NCBI GenBank assembly: GCA_035502515.1
Contig: DATJUH010000265.1
Span: forward strand, 1-13,448
Reading direction: 5' to 3'
Length of the DNA stretch: 13,448 bases
DNA from: Fen-671 sp035502515
Lineage (GTDB): Bacteria; Actinomycetota; Acidimicrobiia; Acidimicrobiales; Palsa-688
Positions 7,686 to 12,808 of the stretch are shown here, in pieces. Below the pieces are notes generated by a model, which did not search any database, had not been told where the DNA came from, and was given only the letters and a program-made list of their open reading frames with translations. Made by a program: the position numbers and the translations under genes. Positions within the stretch are counted from its first letter, which is position 1. Each line of letters begins with the position of its first letter.

Positions 7686-8064
7686 GACGTGGCTGCATGG
7701 ATCTGGGGTGTCGGGATCCGACGGTTGATCGACGCCATCCGGCGCGACCGCGGGAGGAGACCGTGGTCGTGGCGGCGGCAGGGGGAGCCGGCCGTGGTCA
7801 TCTCGGCCGAGGACCAGGTCTGGTGGCCATAGGGCACGGGCGCCTAGGACCGGCTCTGGCCTCCCTCTCCCGGGAACTGCGATCGAGGCGACCGTCCTGG
7901 ACGGACTTAGCACCGCAGAGGCTGCCGTGCTGCTGGGTGTGCCTGAAGGCACGGTCAAGTCGCGTTGTCACCGCGCCCGGCAAGCCCTCCGGGCGTTGCT
8001 AGCGGACGCTCAAGAGGGCACCGGGGCGTCCTCGCCTCCTCCGCACACATGGAGGGCACCATGA
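7686..8064 (+). pseudogene. 3' half (linker and region 4) of an ECF sigma factor, with two frameshifts
   Basis: Frame 3 from 7686 reads DVAAWIWGVGIRRLIDAIRRDRGR through SAEDQV. After about 7819 the text moves to frame 2 (LVAIGHGRLGPALASLSRELR), then after 7881 to frame 1 (IEATVLDGLSTAEAAVLLG, VPEGTVKSRCHRARQALR). The last part is region 4, the helix-turn-helix that reads -35 elements. The first shift fits loss of one C from a GTCCTGG-like site; the second fits loss of 1, 4 or 7 bases. The stop TGA (8062-8064) overlaps the anti-sigma ATG (8061-8063), the usual coupled layout. Region 2 is missing here and is found at 2301-2453. Confidence 0.75.
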
Positions 8065-8813
8065 CGAACGCATTCCCTGACAAGGTTGACCCGGCCGCCG
8101 GGCGAGCTGGTCACGTCGGCGAACTGCTGCCCGCCTACGCCTCGGGCTCGGTGGACGAGGTGGCGCCGTGGTCGGTCGAAGCCCACCTGACGGCCTGCCC
8201 GGACTGTCTCGACCCCATCGAGGTAAGCCTCATGGGCGTGTACCTGGGTGGCACACTTCTGCTCGGTGTCCTCGGCGTCTTGGTCGTGAGCCCCGAGTAC
8301 GGCACCGGCACGATCCGGGCCACCCTGGCGGCCGCGCCACGCCGGCCGATGGTGCTCGCGGCCAAGGTCCTCGTCTTCGGCGCGGTCAGCCTGGTCGTCG
8401 CCGAGGTGGTCGCCTTCGCCGGCTTCCTCCTCGGCCAAGCGCTTCTCACCTCACCTGCGCCGCACGCCACGCTGTCGAGCCCGGGCGCCCTCCGAGCCGT
8501 TGTCGGCACCGGCCTTTACCTGTGCGTGGTCGGGCTGCTCGCCCTTGGCATCGCAGTCGTAGTCCGGCACGCTGCAGCCGCGATCAGCGTCTACGTCGGC
8601 GTGCTGCTTGTGCTACCGATCATTTTCGAAGCCCTCCCCAACCCCCTCCAGTACCAAGTCGAGCGCTTGCTCCCACTGGAGTTCGGTGCGGTGATGCTAA
8701 ACAACCCCGCTCCGCATGCCTTCGGACCGTGGGTAGGGCTCCTCATTCTCTGCGGCTACACCGTGGTGGTTATCGCTTTGGGCACCATCCTCCTGGTTCG
8801 GCGCGACGCGTAG
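8061..8813 (+). CDS. In-frame chimera: anti-sigma zinc-finger N-terminus fused to an ABC-2 type permease
   Basis: A 250-residue frame starting at ATG 8061 with GGAGGG just upstream, overlapping the sigma stop. Residues about 16-50 are a ZAS-type anti-sigma domain: HVGELLPAYASG and then H42-x3-C46-x2-C49, which in family members binds Zn and holds the sigma factor inactive. From about residue 51 the protein is the C-terminal part of an ABC-2 permease: the LGVLVVSPEYGTGTIRATLA block, followed by about five membrane segments (57-77, 102-128, 143-168, 174-193, 223-246) and the family-typical end RRDA. The permease's first membrane helix and its ATPase gene are missing. Two genes were joined by a deletion near 8210 with no frame loss. 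The result mimics a normal ZAS-plus-membrane anti-sigma factor, but whether it is made or folds is unknown. Confidence 0.75.
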   Translation: MTNAFPDKVDPAAGRAGHVGELLPAYASGSVDEVAPWSVEAHLTACPDCLDPIEVSLMGVYLGGTLLLGVLGVLVVSPEYGTGTIRATLAAAPRRPMVLAAKVLVFGAVSLVVAEVVAFAGFLLGQALLTSPAPHATLSSPGALRAVVGTGLYLCVVGLLALGIAVVVRHAAAAISVYVGVLLVLPIIFEALPNPLQYQVERLLPLEFGAVMLNNPAPHAFGPWVGLLILCGYTVVVIALGTILLVRRDA

Positions 8814-8874
8814 CAGCAGGCGCGGAACGTCAGCGATCGCGCGGCATCATCTCGCCAGGACCACGACGCGACGT
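8814..8874. other. Short gap, nothing recognised
   Basis: Between the permease stop and the inferred end of the LysR remnant. No motif seen. Confidence 0.4.
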
Positions 8875-9353
8875 GTGGAAGCCACGCTGGAGGTGACACG
8901 AGCTTCATCGCTTCTCTCGCCAGGTCGCCCACCCTTAATGAGCGTCTCCCCGCCAAGCCATGGCCGCTCGGCAAGACCGCCACCTGAGGGTAGGTGGTCC
9001 ACGTCGAGGTGGCCGAGCCCGGCGGGAAGAGAGCCCGAAAGGGTCACCCCGAGGTTGGCGCGCCCAGAACGGACGGCAGCAACTGTTCCGTCGCGGTCGG
9101 TGCTGAGCAGCCCGAGCCGGACTCCTCGCGCTACCAGCAGCCGTACCGCCGGACCGAGCACGTAGCGGTGCGCTATTTCACCGGCAGCCAGGACTACCGG
9201 CTCCTCCGCCTCGCCGAGGCCGGCCAGGAAATCGGACAGCTCGGCTCGGGAACGCCGGGCGAACTCGGCGAGCGCCTTGCCCGCCGGGGTCAGCTCGAGG
9301 CGGGAGCCCTCGCGCCTGTAGAGGTCCCGAGGTTTTGGCCCGAACTGCCGCAT
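8875..9353 (-). pseudogene. LysR-family transcriptional regulator remnant, no HTH, frameshifted
   Basis: On the minus strand, the text from 9353 reads DLYRREGSRLELTPAGKALAEF, the standard link between the LysR DNA-binding helix-turn-helix and the effector domain. It continues through VLAAGEIAHRYVLGPAVRLL and RSGRANLGVTLSGSLPAGLGHLDV to about 8998. The next frame then carries the expected continuation VAVLPSGHGLAGRRSLRVGDLA (8983 to about 8915), so a base was lost near 8993. The HTH (about 60 residues) is gone: an in-frame TAG lies 18 bases before the ATG. The end of the effector domain is also missing. It cannot bind DNA as it stands. Its target is unknown. Confidence 0.7.
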
Positions 9354-9357
9354 TACG

Positions 9358-9372
9358 GCTAATAGTAGCTAC
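9358..9372 (+). repeat. GCTAA-N5-GCTAM direct repeat, copy 1
   Basis: GCTAA (9358-9362), five bases, GCTAC (9368-9372). First of four copies, at the broken edge of the LysR remnant and 79 bases before copy 2. The ten-base period places both half-sites on one face of the helix. Confidence 0.6.
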
Positions 9373-9436
9373 GTCTTGCAGTCAGCTAGTGTTGTTGCCT
9401 ACTCTTCTGTGTAACAAGGCCCACTGGTTGATAAGA

Positions 9437-9451
9437 GCTAACTATGGCTAA
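9437..9451 (+). repeat. GCTAA-N5-GCTAA direct repeat, copy 2, overlapping a start codon
   Basis: GCTAA (9437-9441), CTATG, GCTAA (9447-9451). The ATG of the small HTH gene (9444-9446) lies inside the spacer, so a protein bound here would block both transcription and translation start. Confidence 0.65.
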
Positions 9452-9944
9452 CCGAGGCACGCTCCACACCGGGACACGTGGCGACGATCACCCCGCCGCA
9501 CGACGGCTCCGTGTACTGGCTGCCCAGGAGGCGCCGGTCACCAAGCAACGCCTCGCGACGCGTACTGCCGCGGCGCGTTTGTCCTTCGGGGCCGTGGCCC
9601 GGGTCGCCGAGGCCAAAGCGACCTGGGAGCGCGCACAGGCCGAAGCTCGGCGCGCCCAGGCTGAGGCGGTAGGGGGCCTCGTCGGCTCCGGCTTACAGCC
9701 TGGCGAAGTGGCCGACCTGCTCGGCATCTCGAACAGGGAGCTGCCGAGCTTGGGGGCCGCAACACTAGCGCAGCCGAAGAGAACGAGGCCTTCCAACGAA
9801 CGGGCCGGAGGCGCCCCAACAACCAGCATGGTGAGCTCGCCGACAAAGCTCGGAGAGAACGGGGACCTAAGACAGGCGGAGCGGCCCATTGGTGAGGAGC
9901 CGGGCGGCCCTGGCGGATCGACACGTAGGCTGCCACTCCAATAG
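9444..9944 (+). CDS. Small coiled-coil plus helix-turn-helix protein of unknown function
   Basis: 166 residues, not a family I can name. Residues about 46-78 are Ala/Glu/Arg-rich and strongly helical (AEAKATWERAQAEARRAQAE). They are followed by a candidate helix-turn-helix, LQPGEVADLLGISNREL (84-100), a layout common in small actinobacterial DNA-binding proteins. After about residue 110 the sequence is polar, Pro/Gly/Ser-rich and probably disordered, or read-through from a rearranged end. ATG 9444 is the obvious start; AAGAG at 9433-9437 is only a weak ribosome binding site. The start codon sits in a GCTAA-N5-GCTAA repeat and another copy lies 79 bases upstream, so self-regulation through these sites is a reasonable guess. 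Confidence 0.55.
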   Translation: MANRGTLHTGTRGDDHPAARRLRVLAAQEAPVTKQRLATRTAAARLSFGAVARVAEAKATWERAQAEARRAQAEAVGGLVGSGLQPGEVADLLGISNRELPSLGAATLAQPKRTRPSNERAGGAPTTSMVSSPTKLGENGDLRQAERPIGEEPGGPGGSTRRLPLQ

Positions 9945-9960
9945 CCATGCGGGGTAGCGG

Positions 9961-10010
9961 CGCCTAACTCAGTTTGATCTTGTACTCCGGTCCAGCGAAG
10001 AAGTTAGGCG
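9961..10010. repeat. Perfect 9-base inverted repeat with attC-like ends
   Basis: CGCCTAACT (9961-9969) and AGTTAGGCG (10002-10010) are exact complements 32 bases apart. TCTT/AAGA inside can extend the stem. The ends GCCTAAC and GTTAGGC match the outer R-box consensus (RYYYAAC / GTTRRRY) of integron attC sites. The site begins 16 bases after a small gene's stop, as in cassettes. Inner L boxes are not evident and no integrase is in view, so a terminator or protein-binding dyad is equally possible. Confidence 0.5.
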
Positions 10011-10339
10011 TCCAAACGAGCGTTATCCCTTTGGGAGATGACCTACGCGATGTGGCCCGGGCCTACGCGGTCCTCACTGGGCCTCGGCGAACTGGGCAAG
10101 GTCTGCACACGGTGCCGTGGACTGTGCAGAGGGGCGGGCGCGGCCGACAAGCCAAGGTCGTTTCCGGGGCCGGCGAGCTCGCCCTCTCAGGATGTGCAGG
10201 GGTCGGGCGCCGCCGGCCAGGCGCAGAACAGCTTGGGGTCCCGGCCGCTGACGCAGCGGGCTCCTGGCCCGGCATCCGCGGACAGCTCAGATCGGTAGTC
10301 CACCTTGGCGCCACGTGCACCATGAGAGCGTGCCTAGAG
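10011..10339. other. 330-base stretch with no recognisable gene
   Basis: High-GC DNA with short open frames on both strands that conflict with one another and lack credible starts. I recognise no domain. It may be residue of deleted genes between the attC-like dyad and the repeat cluster. Confidence 0.4.
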
Positions 10340-10354
10340 ACTAATCATAGCTAA
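10340..10354 (+). repeat. ACTAA-N5-GCTAA direct repeat, copy 3
   Basis: ACTAA (10340-10344), five bases, GCTAA (10350-10354). Same spacing as copies 1 and 2. It lies 76 bases before copy 4, close to the 79-base spacing of the first pair. Confidence 0.6.
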
Positions 10355-10372
10355 CTCCTGAAATAGTTCTCC

Positions 10373-10410
10373 AACATTGCGCTAAGCTCATCGAACGAGG
10401 CAATGTTCGA
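10373..10410. repeat. Two mutually exclusive stem-loops between repeat copies 3 and 4
   Basis: AACATTGC (10373-10380) pairs perfectly with GCAATGTT (10400-10407). TCGAAC (10391-10396) pairs perfectly with GTTCGA (10405-10410). Because both use the bases near 10405, only one stem can form at a time. The block is less GC-rich than the surroundings and framed by direct repeats, as in replication origins or antisense/attenuator controls. Confidence 0.55.
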
Positions 10411-10415
10411 GAGAA

Positions 10416-10430
10416 GCTAATTATAGCTAA
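10416..10430 (+). repeat. GCTAA-N5-GCTAA direct repeat, copy 4
   Basis: GCTAA (10416-10420), TTATA, GCTAA (10426-10430), the most AT-rich copy, about 180 bases upstream of the replication-initiator-like start. Confidence 0.65.
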
Positions 10431-10612
10431 ACCTCCGCACCTGTTGGGGCCGACGGGCGCCTCGAGAGCGGTGTGCTGCACATGCGGCCTTGGTCAGTTG
10501 GCGTGGTCGACAAGATCGGTTCCGACCCCGCTCGTCCTACTTCGACGACCTCTCGCTGGGGGTCTTGGGTCCTCCGCCGCCTGCACGCAGTCAGACAAGA
10601 AGAGGTGTCAGC

Positions 10613-10939
10613 ATGACCGCCCCGGCTATGGAGTTCAGTGCCGACCAGATCGCTGAGCTCGTCGCCGTCGCATCCCAGCCCGGCTGCAGGCGGTGGCCAG
10701 AAATGGTGCGCTCCACCGGCGGATGCGTATGCCGCTATGGGCCGCGGTTTGGGCTTGACATCCCCCATGTCGCCCACACATCCGGGTCGTCTGTATGTCC
10801 CAAACAGCCGCGAGCGCACCAGAGGGTCCTCCGTCGCCGCGATGGCGACGTCGCTACGACGCGGAGTACTCCCGCTCTCCCCAATCAACGGGAAACCCGG
10901 CGGCGGCAAGTGTCGTCAGTATCGACGCCCGATCTCTGA
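10613..10939 (+). pseudogene. N-terminal fragment resembling a RepSA-type replication initiator
   Basis: ATG 10613 is preceded by AAGAGGTG about 5 bases away. The first 40 residues look like a real protein start: MEFSADQIAELVAVASQPG, then a Cys/Arg/Trp segment and VRSTGGC. A helix followed by RW...TGGC is how actinobacterial plasmid RepSA-like initiators begin; in those, the text goes on to a P-I-R-L-x-G block and a Cys-rich zinc segment. Here the likeness stops at about 10730. The frame stays open to 10939 but becomes Arg/His/Pro-rich without family features and runs into the opposite-strand gene. I therefore read it as a 5' fragment fused to foreign DNA. The family call rests on a short match. 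Confidence 0.4.
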
Positions 10940-11480
10940 CGAGGAAATAGAAGGGTGGCTGGCCTCGCGGGCGTATGCAGATCGCGGGGTACCGCAGGCG
11001 TCCTTTGGCGGGGTAAATCGCCTCAACGCCAGGCGGCTCCACACTCAGCGTGCCCATCCCAAACAATCGGCTCAGGAACTGCGGCCTCACTCGGAGTGTC
11101 AGCACGGTTACGTTGAGTTCCAACACCGCCAACGGTGTACTTGCGTTCGTGCGCCCCAAGTTGCCAGGTATGTCCGCTGCGCCGACCCACCGGCCGTACG
11201 CCATATCGGAGGCGTAGTGCAACGGCGCAGGGGAGAGTCGGGTGCCTGTATGTTGGTCTCGACGAGCCGCGGGGTCCCCCTGCCTCTCGCGCCGGCGGTT
11301 GATCAAGCGGACATTGAGAACCGCGGACACCGGGAGGAGCGCCAGCAGCACGAAGGCAACTGGACTATGCGTTTGAAAGTAGAACAAGAGGAACCAGGCA
11401 ATCACCACCGGTGTCCCGATGATCTGCACGACCAAGAGCGGCCGGTTCTTCTTCAGCCAACTCAGGTCCCAGCGGCTCAC
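10854..11480 (-). CDS. Two-helix membrane protein with a PH-like domain
   Basis: 208 residues starting at GTG 11480, which overlaps an upstream frame's stop (GTGA), with GGAGG immediately ahead. Two membrane segments lie at about 14-35 (LLVVQIIGTPVVIAWFLLFY) and 40-60. A basic loop NRRRER at 61-66 suggests the inside face. The rest is cytoplasmic: from about 112 to 198 alternating strands (LAVLELNVTVLTLRV, RYPAICIRP, PPFYFLVRD) end in a helix (ASILTTLAAAG), the pattern of bacterial PH-like domains. Such proteins are structural or scaffolding and have no known enzyme activity. The domain architecture matches the neighbour at 12157-12615, on the same strand. The frame is intact. Confidence 0.72.
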   Translation of the reverse strand: MSRWDLSWLKKNRPLLVVQIIGTPVVIAWFLLFYFQTHSPVAFVLLALLPVSAVLNVRLINRRRERQGDPAARRDQHTGTRLSPAPLHYASDMAYGRWVGAADIPGNLGRTNASTPLAVLELNVTVLTLRVRPQFLSRLFGMGTLSVEPPGVEAIYPAKGRLRYPAICIRPRGQPPFYFLVRDRASILTTLAAAGFPVDWGEREYSAS

Positions 11481-11767
11481 GCCTCCATCATCGGCGATTC
11501 GAGCGCGACGCTGAACTGGCGGATCTGACAGCAGCGCGAGACCCGGGCGACCTCATAGCGACAAGTGCGGACGGGCGATTGGCGCGGCTCGTCAAGGTGC
11601 TGGCCGCTTGAGGCTGACGATGGCTGTGGCCGGCGTGGCTCTCCGACACCACTCAGACCTCTTGGTCCTTCGCCCAATGCCTCCCAGGTTTGCTGCTCGG
11701 CAAGTGCCAGGAGGTGCTTATAGGAGTTGAACACCGATCCTCGTCGTCCCGCTCCGGGAAAGCCCAC
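11477..11767 (-). pseudogene. Remainder of a degraded small gene, coupled to the PH-like protein gene
   Basis: The frame ends in SPMMEA with a TGA overlapping the next gene's GTG. It is in the same phase as the start at 11968, but three TGA codons interrupt between 11768 and 11815. The segment SYKHLLALAEQQTWEALG looks like natural helical protein; the Pro/Arg/Ser-rich stretch after it does not. I read it as the 3' part of the gene that begins at 11968, broken by small changes. Family not recognised. Confidence 0.4.
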
Positions 11768-11812
11768 TCACAGTCGGGAGCTGCCGCGCTTGCGTCACGA
11801 TCTGCAGAACCT

Positions 11813-11968
11813 TCAGCGCCACACCTTGACGGGCGGAACGACCCGACCCGCCGCGCCGGGGCAGCGTCTCAGCATCTCAAGCTCGTGCTCGGCCAACTCG
11901 ACGAGGCCCAGATAGCTCCCTACCAGGGTCCGTCCGCTAGGTAAGTGAAGGGCCGGCACATCGGCCAT
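11813..11968 (-). pseudogene. 5' part of a degraded small gene with a strong ribosome binding site
   Basis: AGGAGG (11973-11978) stands four bases before ATG 11968, the strongest ribosome binding site in this part of the window. The frame reads LHLPSGRTLVGSYLGLVELA and EHELEMLRRC before turning into less protein-like text and stopping at TGA 11813. The helical, acidic start suggests a real cytoplasmic protein. It was probably once joined to the frame at 11477-11767. Function not recognised. Confidence 0.45.
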
Positions 11969-12057
11969 GTTGCCTCCTCATCGGTCAAAGGTCGACCAGA
12001 TCATTTCCTCCCGCGCCGCCGCCCTTCCTGGAGAGAAATTCACGCTGTTGATGTGGG

Positions 12058-12071
12058 ACCGGCTCGCCGGT
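12058..12071. repeat. GC-rich hairpin between two minus-strand genes
   Basis: ACCGGC-TC-GCCGGT is a perfect six-base stem with a two-base centre. It lies between the stop of the 12157-12615 gene and the start at 11968, so it could end the upstream transcript, though no T-run follows on the minus strand. Confidence 0.35.
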
Positions 12072-12156
12072 TAGAAAATGCGCCCGCCCGCGCAGACCGT
12101 CCTCGTGGCTTGGGTTCTAAGCCGTCCGAAGAAACCCGTGCTTCACTCCGAACCGA

Positions 12157-12615
12157 CTAGTCGTTAGCCGTCTCGGCCGCCACTCTTCGGTTTATCTCTG
12201 CTGCCATCTGGTAAACAGCGCTGCTTCCTGCCGTCCTACGCCAGCGGTTGCCCACGCCATCAACCTTGATCCTCTTTCCCTCGACGGTCGTAACGCTCAA
12301 AACGGCGACGAGACGATTTCCGTTCGTTGGGACAACCTTGGCTTCTTTGACCTCGGACCATCTCAGCTTGATAGTCCGCAAGGGGGTCTTGAGCACTAGA
12401 TGCGTACTGTCGGCACGAACGCTTGCACGGACCCACCTCAACGAAAGCCCGCCCATCAGCACCAAGATGACAGCTCCAACCACGTTGGCGAAGACCCGGT
12501 CTGAAACCAATGGAAAGATGCCCATGAGGCCGATAAAGCCAAAGCCGCAGGCGCCCAAGACCTTGTAACCACCACCGCTTAGCACCACGACGTCCCCGGT
12601 CTCGGTAAGGCTCAC
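12157..12615 (-). CDS. Small membrane protein with a C-terminal PH domain
   Basis: 152 residues from a GTG at 12615. Two membrane helices (about 18-38 and 41-61) are followed by a PH-type domain: RADSTHLVLKTPLRTIKL, then WSEVKEAKVV, RLVAVLSVTTVEGKRIKV and a closing helix near 131-148. This resembles the PH-domain membrane proteins widespread in actinobacteria (the CFP-6/low-molecular-weight-antigen type), whose role is not well known. W86 in the LRWSEV turn is typical of the group. No clear Shine-Dalgarno site precedes the GTG. The organisation of membrane helices before PH domain is shared with the gene at 10854-11480. Confidence 0.75.
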   Translation of the reverse strand: MSLTETGDVVVLSGGGYKVLGACGFGFIGLMGIFPLVSDRVFANVVGAVILVLMGGLSLRWVRASVRADSTHLVLKTPLRTIKLRWSEVKEAKVVPTNGNRLVAVLSVTTVEGKRIKVDGVGNRWRRTAGSSAVYQMAAEINRRVAAETAND

Positions 12616-12808
12616 TTAGGATATTTTGTCAGGAGCGAGCTGGCGCGAGGCGGCGGTGAGGCGAGTTGGAAACAACTGGCGGTCGACTCGGAGGCGGTGT
12701 ATTTTGCGCATTCTGTGTACGGGGAGCATGCCCGGAGTTAGGCGCACGTGACCCGGCCCGGCGCTCCAGCTATCCGTGTGCGCGCCTGCGGGGGTCCGTG
12801 GTCTTTTG
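12616..12808. other. Intergenic region with a small GAAA-loop hairpin
   Basis: AGTTG-GAAA-CAACT (12664-12677) is a perfect five-base stem with a GNRA-type tetraloop. An isolated AGTTAGGCG, the same nine bases as the right arm of the dyad at 10002-10010, begins near 12735, but no left arm was found. No gene is visible. The region must hold the promoter of the 12157-12615 gene. Confidence 0.35.

Noticed and set aside
9961..10010. Firm call of an integron cassette
   Set aside because: Only the outer boxes match; inner boxes, an integrase and a second complete site are not seen.
9358..10430. CRISPR array
   Set aside because: Four short repeats with unequal 79/900/76-base spacing and genes between them do not form an array.
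10638..11528. 296-residue plus frame
   Set aside because: Antisense to the membrane/PH-like gene, low-complexity in composition, and its start lies inside the initiator-like fragment in another frame.
12030..12160. tRNA-like stretch
   Set aside because: GGTTCTAAGCC looks like a T-arm at first glance, but no acceptor or anticodon stem can be formed around it.
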